64,000 nucleotides of DNA from Acanthosepion pharaonis (GCA_903632075.3 CAHIKZ030002084.1:260001-324000); one strand, 5' to 3'. Shown: positions 23,245 to 34,831, numbered from the stretch's first letter. Made by a program: numbers and translations. Notes: generated from the sequence alone by a model not told the origin.

Positions 23245-24065
23245 TTGTCGTTGCAAGACGTTTTGGTCCACTGTTCATTCTTGTAGATCAGAACAGAATG
23301 TCGGCATTTCATGATAATATCCACTTCACTCTTAGAAATATTAGACTATTCCCGAGCGAAATCCAAGGCCAAAGTGAATAGATTCTTCGATATAGAGGGA
23401 TAATTGTCGATAGTATCGAACTGTATGAAAATACAGTAGCCCTTATATCGGATGTTATTAAACCATGTGCATGTATGCATATATATTTAGATTTGGTTTG
23501 TTTATTTTTAGGTCTCTGTGTGGGTTGATATATTTACACTTGCTTCTGTATGTATATATATACATATGTGTATGCGTATATTTATATGTAGGTATGTGCA
23601 GACATATATTTGTTTGTATGTGTATATATGCATATATGTGTGACTGTACTATCTGTAGGTAGTTCTTAGTATCTTATTTTCTTTCACCTAATATATAATA
23701 AGGCATATATCGACTTATATGATAAAAATATATATTTTTTATAGATGTTTGAGTGTCTGGAATTTTCGTCTTTTATATATTAGATAATGTTATTTTAACC
23801 ATTTTTATTTTATGTATATTTGCCCGTATAAGTTATAATTTAATACGTAGTTAGCATGCGTTTAATAACACTTTCAGTCTTGAATATTTCTTGGTTGTGG
23901 TATCAGATTGTCTAGGTCAATGTATGCGGATGTGTGTACATGTATTTATCAGTGTCTGTGTGCATAGAAAATGCATGCACATTTATTGTGTATGCGTGTA
24001 TGTATGTATGTGTTCAATTTTTTTTTAATAAAGGGCGGTGGAGATGTTTCCTGTCTCGTCACTTT

Positions 24066-24102
<37 letters not shown>

Positions 24103-24706
24103 CTAAATATGTCTCGGTGCTTATGAATTATAATCTGAATGTGTTTGAATTGTTTTACGCGAGAGATTAGGACCCCACTGACACACTTGTGATTAAAATG
24201 TATACATTTTGTCGGGAGGACCAGCTGATATGAGCGTCTCTTCTAACATAAATTTCAATGAAGAAATAATTTGAATAACATATGTATTTTTTTCATTTCT
24301 CCTCAGTAATTTTATAATTCTAAATTTATTTGAAATTTAATTTAGATTTTAAAATTGGTAATTTTTTACTTTTAATATTAATATCAAATTTTATCATATA
24401 ATTTAATACTTATTGGTTAGAATAAATTCTATTTTTATATAACCCCAACTTAAAAGCTCTTAATAGCTATTATAACCTTACTTCGTTGTCAACTTTTTGA
24501 ATCCTCCTATACTTGTGTTTAGATTGGTCATTCTATCTTATGTAACAGCGTGTTCCCCTTGCGAAGGATCGTTAATTAATTTGAAACTTTTAAACCATTT
24601 ATTTTACATTCAACATCATCACTTGATAAGACACCGATGGTGTTGAAACAAAATGGCTATTTTTTAGTGATTTTATAACATATTTATGTTATAATTTTTA
24701 AATAAA

Positions 24707-24772
<66 letters not shown>

Positions 24773-25660
24773 CACAATGGACGACTTAAAAGAGTATATC
24801 TCAAATGTATTTATTTTGAAGCAGATCTTAATTTGCGTCGTGCTGTGTGTTATATTGTTTTGAAAAATTACGAAGGTTTTTACAATGTTGACCGCGAAAA
24901 AGATTAAACTGACTGTCCCAAAACGATTTAAGTAAAGTGTTAAACAAATGTACTTCGACAGTCTTGAACAAATGTGATTGTAAAAAAAATAAACATCAAT
25001 GTAATCAAAAAAACATGTAAAGTGAATCAGACTAATATGGTAGTCAACTTTTGTCCCACCCTCTAGATTAAATGTATGTCTTATCTTGCTTTAGTTATTT
25101 TCGACCAGATACAACTAAGTCCGCACTAACAGTCACAGAAATTGAACTTGCAATGACAATTTTATCAACTTCACCAACCTAATGATTTAACTTGCTGGGC
25201 TATTTTCACATGTAGCCTTCAGGTCTCAACTTTTTAATCGACCGAAGAATTATGATAGTAACAACAAAGATATGGGAAATAGTATAGTAAATATTATAAA
25301 TATTGATGACACCTCAACCCAGAAATTCAGACAGAAAATCAACATTTTATGCCGATGACAAATGACCCAGATTTCAGATCGAGAAAGTTTTGCTGGGAAA
25401 ACAATCGATTTTTCTTTCGTATTCCTTATACTAACTTCTTTTTTTAGAATGCCTCAGGTGAAATGATACGGTCTGAAGACAGACATTTTTCTACTGTAAA
25501 TACTGAGGTCATTGCTAGTTGTATAGTGCTACTGAATTCGCATATGTCATTAAAACTAGGTATGACATGCTTGTAATATCAATTTGACGAGGTGTGACCA
25601 ATTCGAAATTGCTCCTGTGACATTCTCCTACAGACAACATTAGCACGGATGCACTCAGTC
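22591..25660. other. Unannotated stretch with microsatellites
   Basis: TA tracts are at about 23194-23241 and 24713-24769, and a TG tract is at 24070-24101. The TA tract at 24713 is preceded by TTTTTAAATAAATAAT, the same terminal bases as the three GIY-YIG element copies, and by a degenerate hammerhead-like segment (24621-24655; CACC/GGTG helix followed by TGAAAC). Otherwise no gene or element can be supported. Confidence 0.55.
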
Positions 25661-25667
25661 AGTTCTG

Positions 25668-25935
25668 AACCATGCGTGATACATGCTTAGGCGATCATGT
25701 ATATTTCGATACATGACTGACGAGGCAGATTTTTTTCCCGCAGTAGTTTGCCATTTCTTTCTGATTTTAGACCAGTTGCCATCCAAGGTTATACAATCCG
25801 GCCTGTCCTGCTATTTAGCCATAGCTAGTGGGAGAAGAAGAGGATTCATACCAATGATATTAGCACGTAAGTGGATGTATTGGATTCGACTGTAATTCGA
25901 ACTCGGCTCTCCGATTCCTCAATCCGAGCACTACT
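25668..25935 (-). mobile_element. SINE (58.3-kb family), near complete
   Basis: Reverse-oriented copy of the element at 58.3-58.58 kb. On the plus strand it begins GCGTGATACATGCTTAGGCG, continues ATACATGACTGACGAGGCAG, CAGTTGCCATCCAAGGTTAT and GCTATTTAGCCATAGCTA, and ends with CTGTAATTCGAACTCGGCTC, whose complement is the B-box-like part of the tRNA-type head. Confidence 0.8.
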
Positions 25936-25999
25936 CATTTCTCCACTGTGCTTCCTCTTAAGAATACACTAGATGTGTGAAAAGTCCCTGTAATTTTTA

Positions 26000-26155
26000 C
26001 ACTGCAGTAACATCAGAATATAATTATTTACACTATCTATAATCGTACTATTATCTTCATCTTTGTTGGCGCTATTACTACGTTTTGGCTGTTGTGCATC
26101 CTTCAGGTGTATACCGATCGGTGTTTCCTGCAAGAAATTCTGAACTGAACTCATT
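26000..26155 (-). mobile_element. Hammerhead-type SINE, decayed 3' part
   Basis: The minus strand contains a diverged version of the tail found at 28.7, 29.1 and 30.4 kb: CACCTGAAGGATGCACAACA, then AAAACGTAGTAATAGCGCC, then ATGAAGATAATAGT. The hammerhead core is mutated (CTGAAGG, and GAAA replaced by AAAA), so no ribozyme activity is expected. Confidence 0.6.
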
Positions 26156-26559
26156 ATTTAATCTACGGGGTGGGTAGACTGTATTCCTTTCCCTGCTCAT
26201 GTCTTGGGATATCTTGTCTAGTTCGTATATTTATTTTTATTTAGTAGTTTAGTCTCTGCTGGCTCGTTTCTACTGCCCGACCCAGTAATTGAACTTACTA
26301 CCACAAGTTCAAAAACCAACGCTTTTATAAGTAGGTCATTGTCGAATTCACAATATTTGTTGAAAGGTAGAAATTTTACACTTGTTCAATGGAATGCATA
26401 GGAATTGTAGGAATTTATCGGAATTATTTTTATTGTTTTTGGAAGTTTATGGAAATTTAGCAGCAATGTTTTAAATTTTGTTCTATTAGTTTATAGAAAT
26501 TTTAACTGCTGTGGCAATTTATTACAATGCAATTGGTCCTGAATTGGCATCTCAGTCCC

Positions 26560-26900
26560 TTTCTCGCTGAGAGAACTTGTCTTAACTCTGTCTTTTCTGC
26601 AAATATTTTGATAGCGTCTTCTGATGAGTTTTTCTCTTCATTCCTCGGCTGCATGGATTTAAGTGTTCTCTTTGAAAAGGCAGCCATTTCTCACCGTTTT
26701 ACTACCCGATCTATAGCTAGATGCAACCGCCAGTTCTATTCTAAGAGTTTCTTTATACGCACTAGTCGAAACTTCATTCTCTGTCACCTACAATCTTCAA
26801 AAAATTAAATGTAACTCTAATCGCCATCTTCAGTCTTTCTGAATTCTGTACCTATATTGACATTTCCCCAATTCTCCTCTATAAAATCTTCTTACTCTCT
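26560..26900 (+). mobile_element. CR1/Jockey-like LINE, 3' fragment
   Basis: The frame at 26680-26830 ends ARCNRQFYSKSFFIRTSRN, and a following frame ends CNSNRHLQSF with a stop. This is the closing portion of the same LINE type as at 1-470 and 40.2 kb. The upstream LFEKAAISHRFTTRS may be degraded coding sequence of the same copy. The 3' flank holds a TTTCACTTC-rich untranslated part. Confidence 0.65.
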
Positions 26901-28500
26901 TTCACTTCATTTAACCCTCTGCATCCTAATAGTGTTATAACTTTCGCAAACGATGAAAATCAATATCACGTTGAGAAATGGGGATCCGAATCTTGTTTTC
27001 GCATATATTATTCAGGTTATCGCTTGTGGGAGAATTTCTGACATATTGGAATTTTAGAACACCTTTCCTCTTCGACTTGTCCTTCTATCAATTCTTTGCC
27101 TATCAACATTAGGGTGTGGGGTAAAACGAATGAGCGGCATCGGGATTACCTGGAGCGGTCTAAAACTGGCTAGTTCAATCCCAACTGTAACTTTAACACA
27201 TAGATATAACGGGAAAGTCTCACTATACCATGTTAGACCCATCGGGGTATCTCAACTATCTACTATGTAAGGGGCAATTCGAGATCTAAATATCTGTATG
27301 TCTGAAATCCACCTAATTCTGGCCACACTTTATATATTATACCTTTTTGTAATCAGGATCATCCCTTGATGGAACGTTGGCCCTTCATCTAGTGCTTCGG
27401 ATTCAGCATTGGAATTTGTGACAGGATTAGAAAGGTATGGGTAAAATTCAAATTTTAAAATAACTGAAAAATAACAGTGATGTTATTTTTTTTTAATTTA
27501 TATTAAGTTTAAAGAATTAAATCTTTGTGAATTAAAAAAATAAAAGTTTGTAATTCAGTTTAAGACGTCTCCAAAATTTTGTGAATTGAGCAAATCAATT
27601 TTATTTCTTCAAAATGCCAATTTTATTTCTTCAAAATTCCAAGTTAAAGTAAGAGGTTCCGTGAAGTGAGTTTTGGAATTCCGTAGAATATGTGATTTGA
27701 TGAACTCACTTGAAGTTCCGCGGAGCTTGTGATTTGAAGAACTTTTCGGCCTAAATTTGAATTTCGGCCCACATTATATCCGAAATTGGTCTTTTGGTCA
27801 AAATTGAACTTATAACCCAAATCAGAGTTAAAGTGATGTTTTGAAGTTCCATGGAGTTAACTGAGGAATTCAAAGTTATTTCTTCAAAATTACCATTGCT
27901 CGTTCCTAAACTCGACCAGATGACACTTTAGTCTTGTGTCTGAGACCCAATTAGCCCTTGGAGCTAGATTTAAATTCCGCATGGAGTGCGTCTTTTAAGC
28001 TAGTTCATAATAAATGGATCAGTGCGCGATCAGTGTCAGAGGATGGAGGTAGAGGGGAGTTGAAATGCTTGGCATTTAGAAGATGGAAAAATATTACTTT
28101 AGAAAGTTTATGTTGTATATGATTAATATTTATCGAAGGCAAATTGGCTGCATTGTGAACTGGCCAGCCATTTTTTGGTCGACTACGGCATCCATTTTCT
28201 TTATCTATATTAGTGACGAATTTACCAAAGTAAACCTACCACCATGAAAGTGTTAATACATCTATCTAGAAAAACCCGTTTGGCATTAACTATATTTCAA
28301 TTTTTATTCGAAAAACACCTCGATAAACCAGTTCGCCAGAAGCTATATTTCAATCTTCTTTAGAGAGGATTATCTCCAAAAAAGCTCTGTCAATAAACCG
28401 GTTCGCCAGTCGTTATATTTCAACCGTAATTTCTCTATGATCTTCTATAAACATTTTCACTGTAACTGTTCTAGTAGTCATTTTCGAGTTGGTTGCTCGA
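26901..28500. other. Unannotated stretch
   Basis: No gene is recognised. Near 28.3-28.43 kb a short segment (GATAAACCAGTTCGCCAG, then CTATATTTCAA) occurs twice about 70 bp apart. Around 27.6-27.9 kb several near-repeats of TTATTTCTTCAAAAT and AAGTTCCGTGGAG are scattered. Confidence 0.5.
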
Positions 28501-28529
28501 CTACAATAAAGTAAGTGTAATACAAGATT

Positions 28530-28715
28530 GATAACTTGGTTTCATGGTTTCCCTATTGAAACTGCTAGTAATAAGCATAATTTATATGCTAATAGCTTCC
28601 TCTATCGCACTTCTCGCATGTGGAGATCTTTTGCGGCTTCCTGTTTTTCTGTCAACAAAGATCTTCAAAAAAATAAAATGCAACGTCAACCGTCATCTAC
28701 TGTCACCTTGTCGCC
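28530..28715 (+). mobile_element. CR1/Jockey-like LINE, last codons
   Basis: The frames read NLYANSFLYRTSRMWRSFAA and then, one frame over, FKKIKCNVNRHL, which is the C-terminus of the LINE type at 40.2 kb. Homology stops where an inverted SINE tail begins at about 28720. Confidence 0.75.
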
Positions 28716-28835
28716 TGTACTTTTATTTATATTATTTGAACTATTGTCTTCATCTTTATCGCCGCATTTATTACAACGTTTCAGCCGTTATACGCTCCGG
28801 CCTTCTTCAGGTGGTTCTACAGATGGATAATGAGA
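28716..28835 (-). mobile_element. Hammerhead-type SINE, 3' part
   Basis: The minus strand reads CACCTGAAGAAGGCCGGAGC, GTATAACGGCTGAAACGTTG, TAATAAATGCGGCGATAAAG. Core elements CTGAAGA (complement of 28804-28810), a GGCCG/CGGCT stem II with one G-U pair, and GAAAC are kept. The tRNA-like head is missing, so this is a 5'-truncated insertion. Confidence 0.75.
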
Positions 28836-28898
28836 ATTCAATGGACGGAGAGATTAAGCATCGAGGAAGTCTTAACAAAAATATCAACAAAAGGTAGA

Positions 28899-29190
28899 CA
28901 TGGCACAGTGGATAAAGGCGTTAGTTAGATCCAGTGACAGGACCCAAAGAGTGTGAGTTCAATAACCGGTTAAGGCCGTGAAGAACTTGAAGTGGGGAAT
29001 TAACTGGCAACTGATATCCATTAAACATAGCACGTGGAACTATAACAGTCTACACCAGTGAGCGAAATATAGGGTTCAGTTCGACATTCAACTATCTGAA
29101 GAAGACCAGAGCGTACAACGGCCGAAACGTTGTAATAAATATGGCCACAAAGATGAGGACAATTGTCCGAATAATGTAAATAGTGTACAT
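28899..29190 (+). mobile_element. tRNA-headed SINE with hammerhead-like tail, copy 1
   Basis: The head starts ACATGGCACAGTGGATAAAG (an A-box-like TGGCNNAGTGG) and has the B-box-like GAGTTCAATAACC about 55 bp later, so it is tRNA derived. The body (ATTAACTGGCAACTGATATC, then AGCACGTGGAACTATAACAG) matches copy 2 at 30.2 kb almost throughout. The tail carries CTGAAGA (29096-29102) and CCGAAACGTTGTAATAAATA. Stem II is weakened (GACC against GGCC). The tail then expands into a 107-bp tandem array. Confidence 0.8.
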
Positions 29191-29440
29191 AATACCTCAT
29201 CTCAGAAATATAGACAGATACTGAAGGACCGAAACGTTGTGATAAATATGGCAACAAACATGAGGACAATAATCCGAATAATGTAAATAGTGTACATAAT
29301 ACCTCATCTCAGAAACATAGACAGATACTGAAGGGCTGAAACGTTGTGATAAATATGGCAACAAAGATGAGAACAATAGCCCGAATAATGTAAATAGTGT
29401 ACATAATAGCTGATCTCAGAAATATAGACAGATACTGTAC
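29124..29440 (+). repeat. 107-bp tandem repeat, three units, from the SINE tail
   Basis: GAAACGTTGT recurs at 29124, 29231 and 29338, exactly 107 bp apart. Each unit continues AATAAATATGGC, ATGAGGACAAT, AATGTAAATAGTGTACATAA and CTCAGAAATATAGACAGATA. Only the first unit is preceded by a CTGANGA hammerhead half; in the others the residues before GAAAC derive from CAGATACTGAAGG. Confidence 0.9.
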
Positions 29441-29754
29441 TTTTTTTTCCTATCTCGGAAACCACTGGCATCCTCATGGCTTTTCTTGGACAACTTGAAA
29501 TGATTAAAACGTTTTAATCTGAACCTTAGATCTCACATAAATTTTAGATATTTATACAAGAGCCATATTTAGCCAAATAATCCGTATTTTAGAAGGAAAT
29601 GTTTAATAAATTTAATATGCATAAAATTCTATACTTTTGTAGAAGAATTCTTTCGAAGAATAAATGCTGTCGAAATAAACTAAACATATTTGAATTGTAT
29701 ATTTTAAATAATTCTCTCGGCAAACATCTAACAATTCATGGTCGAATTTAGTTT

Positions 29755-30060
29755 CAACGTGGTGTAATGGCTAGAAATTTTGTCTTGCGAGGTCCATTAT
29801 GACTGAGTAGTGAGTTCGATTCTGATTGGGTGCACCACACTCTGACTCGTGCCATATGTAAGCAACACTTAGAAACTCATTAAATTACAAATGAGTGGTG
29901 ATTTTAATTCCCATTGGGTACTCCAGACTTTTGGTCACATCTGTGCTGCGTTTAGAAAACCGTTTGGCAACATTAACGTAGAAAATAGAATTCGATCCTC
30001 GCTAGGTGCCTCCAAACATTCAGCCTTCTAACACATCTGAGATACGCTAATAAAATCACA
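29755..30060 (+). mobile_element. tRNA-derived SINE (GGCCTTGTG family) with three tandem tails
   Basis: The head ACGTGGTGTAATGGCTAGAA with GAGTTCGATTCTGATTGGG matches the copy at 8565. The B-box-plus-tail part is present three times at a spacing of about 87 bp: near 29812 (TTCGATTC...GTGCCATATGTAAGC), near 29898 (TTTTAATTCC...CACATCTGTGCTGCG) and near 29990 (ATTCGATCCTC...ACACATCTGAGATACGC). Confidence 0.7.
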
Positions 30061-30216
30061 ATAATCAAATTTAAGTTGAATGAACGAAATATTCAGTACA
30101 AACTATAAAACATGTTATAAGAAAGCAAAAGTGTGTTCAAGTTTTATACAAACGTATTTTTTTAAGTTAAAGAAGCATACCATTGCTACCATTTTTAAAT
30201 TACTATTAAAACAAAG

Positions 30217-30495
30217 ACACATGGCACGGTGGATAAAGGCGTTAAAAGAGTGTTATTTCAATACCAGTTTAAGGTAGAAGAGAACTTTCAAGGGGAATTA
30301 ACAGGAGATAAATGACATCTATTAAACATGGCACGTGGAACTAGAACAGTCTATCCTAGTGAGCGAAATAAAGGGTTCAGTTCGATATTTCAACCATCTG
30401 ATGAAGGCCGGAGCGTACAACGGCCGAAACGTTGTAATAAATATGGCGACGAAGATGAGGACAATAGTCCGAATAATGTAAATAGTGTACTATTA
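30217..30495 (+). mobile_element. tRNA-headed SINE with hammerhead-like tail, copy 2 (best)
   Basis: The A-box-like CATGGCACGGTGGATAAAGG at 30219 and the body AACATGGCACGTGGAACTAG, CAGTCTATCCTAGTGAGCGA match copy 1, with deletions in the B-box part. The tail contains a canonical hammerhead core (see the separate entry) and ends AATGTAAATAGTGTAC. SINEs borrow the reverse transcriptase of a partner element; a hammerhead tail points to a Penelope-like partner, because that group is known to carry hammerheads. Confidence 0.8.
30385..30444 (+). ncRNA. Hammerhead ribozyme candidate, type I
   Basis: All core parts are present in order: CTGATGA (30398-30404), stem II GGCCG/CGGCC (30406-30410 with 30421-30425), GAAA (30426-30429), a minimal stem III (AC with GT around GTT) and a cleavage triplet GTA (30434-30436). 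Stem I closes with AT/AT next to the core and, beyond a 5-base bulge, ATATTT (30385-30390) with AAATAT (30439-30444). If cut, cleavage would follow 30436; GTT at 30431-30433 is an alternative triplet. Very short stem III is typical of hammerheads in Penelope-like elements, which often act as dimers. Activity is untested. Confidence 0.65.
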
Positions 30496-30555
30496 AAACA
30501 TCTGTAATCATTGCTACAATTTTTTTTTTTAATACAATAATAAACATCTAATTAC

Positions 30556-31260
30556 ATGGGATTTTTTAGGATTTGCCTATTTTATATCTGCGGTTATAAA
30601 TTGGCCTTATTCATTTATATGCATTGTCCCTTCAGTCGTCTTAGATTATGGCTCTCCACAACCACCTATATATCTCTTTGCCAAACTTCCCGTCTCTCAT
30701 TCCATCATCGATTCACAGAAACTTATCAGGTTGGCAGCTAGATGCTTTTCTATCAAGACTTGGGCGATTATTGCACTCCACGACTTCCTATTTCTCGTGA
30801 CCTTTGAGAGCCTTTTTCTCTTTGTCATGACTACCGACCCTCGTTCCGTGATTCTTTCATACAAATTAGTCAGGTATGTGACCCGCTGCTTTCCTCTTTC
30901 TCCCTCTCACTCGATTGCCCTGTGATGCTTACGTTTCTCAAGTCCTCTTTCCTCATTATATCAATGGCATCTTTGATTCCGAGTAGAAAGTGTTCCTTTT
31001 GTTGAGACTTTTGTTAAGACTTTCTCGATGCTTCATGGAATTCTCATTTTCTTACTGTAGGACCTCATTTCTGTTGCCTCCAGTTTGCTCTTCATCTGTG
31101 ATGTGATTGTCCTGCATTCACATAGCAATTCAGCACCATGTTTCTTACGAACTCTTGTCATTTCTTAGTACCATGTTTACGATTTGGAATGCATTTTCTC
31201 TCAGCTGATATGTGTTCGGTTTTCAGTGACGCATTTCCCATGTCTAACCTAAGTTAATAG
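30556..31260 (+). other. Possible very decayed LINE tail
   Basis: Higher pyrimidine content and scattered residues (LDYGSPQPP near 30645, KLIRLAARC near 30725) resemble the region after the reverse transcriptase of CR1-like LINEs, but no continuous block can be aligned by eye. Low confidence. Confidence 0.3.
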
Positions 31261-31985
31261 CCGGGTATTATCTTTTAAAGTCTAGAATAACTGAGAGTAT
31301 ATTCTGGGTTCACTTTATATTCTGGGCTGCTACACAAGTTTTATTATAGGACGCAATTTATTTAGTCTAACGTCTGACTTAAATAAGTTCAGTAAATATA
31401 CATAATCATGTGACAAAGTTAAATACGTTTATATAAAGTTTGCGAGTTATACAACATCTATTTCATTTTGATCGAACATGAGAAAGGACTTTAAAAAAAA
31501 GCTAGGCTTTGTTGCTGTCGTGACAGGTGTTAAAGATCTCAGATAAAAGAGAATTTACTAATAATATAGATCGAGGTGCTTTGTCTCGACATATAGCGCC
31601 CAAATGAAAGAATAACTGAACCCGCTCAATAATATCAATAGAGAGCTGGCCGTCATATGAGCAAGTTTTAATGTTGGAATGTCATTTTTCCATAGTTGAT
31701 AATGTCAGATTTTTTTGTCCTCGTTGGTCATGCTTACTTCAATTATTCATCCAGACGCTCGTATATTTAAACGGTCTTTCAGCACCATTGTCTAAGGAAA
31801 GGCGATTGAATACCCACGTGACATTGAACTGAGTTTACAGGAAACCGACTGCCCCAGTAAACAAATATATATTTATTAACTTTTAAGTAAAAATAAGTAA
31901 TCATTTATCTTCTCGAATCTCAGTTAAATAATCAATGTATTTATTATTTTTCACCGAATCCTGTTTTTAATAATTATACGTCATT
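31261..31985. other. Unannotated stretch
   Basis: No gene, repeat end or RNA motif recognised. Confidence 0.5.
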
Positions 31986-32285
31986 GCTTTGTGGAAATCT
32001 TCGAGAGAAGAAAAAGCTAAGGTGTTAACCCAATACCAATCCGGAGTAGAGCCCCCAAGGCGGATGGACGACACTTTGTCCTACCTTCCGGCAACTCCTG
32101 CAGCCGCGCTGGTACCAAACTGTATTGGTTTATCCTCTTCTTTAGACTCTGCTAGCAAGGCCGTGAAGGGGGACTAGATGTCCGGGCACACCTAATTCTC
32201 CATACATCCCGGCCAGGCTTCTAGCGCACTAGCGCAACTCCATCGTCTCCCGAGACTGACGGACGCCGAACGAACGAACGATACG
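31986..32285. other. GC-rich segment of unknown origin
   Basis: About 300 bp with clearly higher GC than its surroundings, ending in a short GAAC repeat (CGAACGAACGAACG at 32265-32279). A 62-codon frame (31989-32177) contains GVEPPRRMDDTLSYLPATPA, but the opposite strand is also largely open, so coding is not established. It could be part of another dispersed repeat. Confidence 0.35.
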
Positions 32286-32286
32286 C

Positions 32287-32620
32287 CAGGGGTGGTCAAA
32301 TTTGTTTAACATAACATCCACATACGATGAACTTCGGATGTTTGAGAGCCGCCAAAGATGAAGAAAATTTACACATCCGTTTTTGTTACATACATTTGTG
32401 GCTACACTCACTCCCCTTCTCACCCAAATCTTTAATCCTCTTACCCATGACCCCAGTCATCTGACATTCCTCTTTAACCCTTGCTGACCCGGAAATTACT
32501 TTCATCTCTCTGCATCCCATCATTCCTTTCCTCAGTACCAACATATTTCTACGAGCCGCATATTAAAGCTCAAAGAGCCACATGTGGCCTACAAGCAACT
32601 GTTAATAACCACCTTTTATT
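32287..32620. mobile_element. Possible hAT-type non-autonomous element
   Basis: The left side begins CAGGGGTGGTCAAATTTG, the form of many hAT termini, and the right part contains GAGCCGC...AAGAGCCACATGTGGCC followed by AATAACCACC. The expected right terminal CACCCCTG is not intact and an 8-bp target duplication is not visible, so the call is tentative. Confidence 0.4.
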
Positions 32621-32639
32621 AAGCTAGACGCGTAGAAAA

Positions 32640-33360
32640 TTTACGACAGTATTAAGTGAGATCTTTATTGAAGGTTATGGCTGCAGACTATAAATTACAG
32701 ATTAAGTTGGGACCTGAATTCGCCACGGACATCAAGTGGAACTCACATATGCGACCCATAGCAATATATGCTGAAAAAAATGTCTACCCCTTGAACTCCC
32801 CCACCAAAAAAAATATGTTTGACTTCTTCAATGAGGCTCTATCTCTACAAGTATCAGATCAGAATAAAACCAGAATTGGAGCATTGTTGTCAAATCTGGA
32901 TTGGCGCTCCACAATCTTCAGTTGTCAACAATGAGCGTTCAAAATCGCTAACGCAGCATTTTGAGGTGGGACAAGATTTATTTTCTACTCTACAGCTTCT
33001 TTCCTCACAGACAAAACGTCACAAGCCAATCGCTACTTCCCGCGCAAATGTTCAATCGAGATTTGTTGTTTAGTGCCACCGGTTCAGATATTTACTGGAA
33101 AGATCCGATTTTCCATGCCTGCATGGCAGAGATAATATCACTCCCTACATATGCACTCCAGAATCTTCTTCTTAAGAAATATTTCTTCGTGCAGCCAATG
33201 CTTCCTCGAATAATACAGTCTTAATCTCGTTAAGACGAGGGTCAATCGTTATCTATCCGTCATATTCGTCTTGTCATACTTCGTACTCTAACGTTCATAT
33301 CACTCACATCATTCACTGAGACTCAATGGCTCTTAAGCTATGTATGGATTGAATTTTAGT
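32640..33360 (+). pseudogene. CR1/Jockey-like LINE, C-terminal part
   Basis: Frames in series give LGPEFATDIKWNSHMRPIA (32711-32765), LYKYQIRIKPELEHCCQIW (32841-32900; compare IYKTTIRPCMEYCCHIW in the 40.2-kb copy), then LSVIFV-like closing residues after NLVKTRVNRY (33222-33255). At least three frameshifts are present. The catalytic core lies upstream and is absent. Confidence 0.8.
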
Positions 33361-33558
33361 TATAAGAAAACAAAAATGTAATCTGGTTCAATATTCGTGC
33401 ATCTTTCTTGCTTCAGTCTATTGTTGAAAGAATCCAGAAACAGCGCCGTTACAATTATTTTTCCCCAAGACTTGCTGTGTTCTTTATGACTTTGCGTCAA
33501 CTTTGAACGATTCCTTTCAAGCGACTTCTCTAAATAAACTAGTTGACATCGCAATATC

Positions 33559-33615
<57 letters not shown>

Positions 33616-34320
33616 ATTTCGCTCTGTGTCAGTCAGCAATTGCTTTTTTCCACTTCAGCTGTTTTTAGCCATAACCAAGGCTGATCAACATCTATTCCAT
33701 CAGTGGCAGCTTCTCATGCGAAAAGAGACGAACGGGCATGGAGTAAAAAAAAAAGAAAAAAAAATGTCCGCTTTTTATAATTTTGCCGAGAAGCATATTT
33801 TCACCTTTATATATCCGTTCATCCTATTATCAAAACTCTCGTTTCCTTCGGTTTTGTTTTGATTACTTTTCTTCAGAATATTCGTAGGAGAAGCTTTTTC
33901 TTCCCCGGATTTTCTGAAATGGCTCTCAGTATGATACACTGATCCTTTTGGATCAATGTCCTTAAGTTGTAGTTTTGATCACAATGTTTCCGCCTCTACA
34001 TTTTCCTCGGGTGTCTTTTGTCTTCGGCAATATTTCCTGAATATCGAATGGAAGTCATCAATTGTTTAAAGATAAGAGAGGACATTATACTGTATAATAT
34101 AATATAATATAATATAATATAATATAATAAACATAGAAATATTTAGCAGAAAAATATCCGCTTAAAAGAATAACTTTGAGGAATATATATATATACTCAA
34201 ATAGAATCAATGCATAAGTAAAGTACACAAGGTTTATTTTAACGTAGCATCTGATTTGAAATAAGATATATTAGGTATAAGATGTTGTGTCCTTGCAAGT
34301 TGTGAGTTCAGTCTCTATCC
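33361..34320. other. Unannotated stretch with short repeats
   Basis: A TA tract at about 33561-33613 and a pentanucleotide TATAA repeat at about 34090-34130. A 66-codon minus-strand frame (33360-33560) has no recognisable motif. Confidence 0.55.
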
Positions 34321-34563
34321 ATGTTACAGAAAAGAAAGAAATCTACACTCACATACAAGCAAGAAAGAATATTATCAGATGGAAGTCCATACAGATTTTA
34401 TATTAGCTCTGATGGTTACAACATAGGTACAGTAAAATACAATTTTGGTGAAAAAATGCTAACTATTTCAGCAGGATTATATCAATATAAACGGATTAAA
34501 GCTGAAATAACTCGTAAAAAAACCCCAGGAAAAATATCCTTAATGCGCACATATACAAATTGA
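34321..34563 (+). CDS. Unrecognised reading frame, possible exon
   Basis: An 80-codon frame of balanced, protein-like composition (SPYRFYISSDGYNIGTVKYN, then TISAGLYQYKRIKAEITRKK) ends in TGA. Immediately upstream, a pyrimidine-containing CTCTATCCATGTTACAG could act as a splice acceptor at 34329/34330, so the ATG at 34321 need not be the start. No family recognised. It is followed within 10 bp by a (TA)n tract. Confidence 0.35.
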   Translation: MLQKRKKSTLTYKQERILSDGSPYRFYISSDGYNIGTVKYNFGEKMLTISAGLYQYKRIKAEITRKKTPGKISLMRTYTN

Positions 34564-34831
34564 AGGTTGCTATATATATATATATATATATATATGGGAT
34601 TTTTTAACGAAATAACATAGACAATGCGTTAGTTGTTTGTTGTAATGAGTTTAACGCTAATTTTGACTTAAGATTGTTGGTTTAATTTTAAGACAGTATA
34701 ATTTTTTAAAAGTACCTTGTCTTCTTCTTCTTCTCCTTCTTCTTCTTCTTCTTCTTCTTCTCCTTTATTAAGTTTTTTTTTTCAGATAATATTATAGTAA
34801 GACTTCAATTTTTTAATTATGATAAAAAAAA

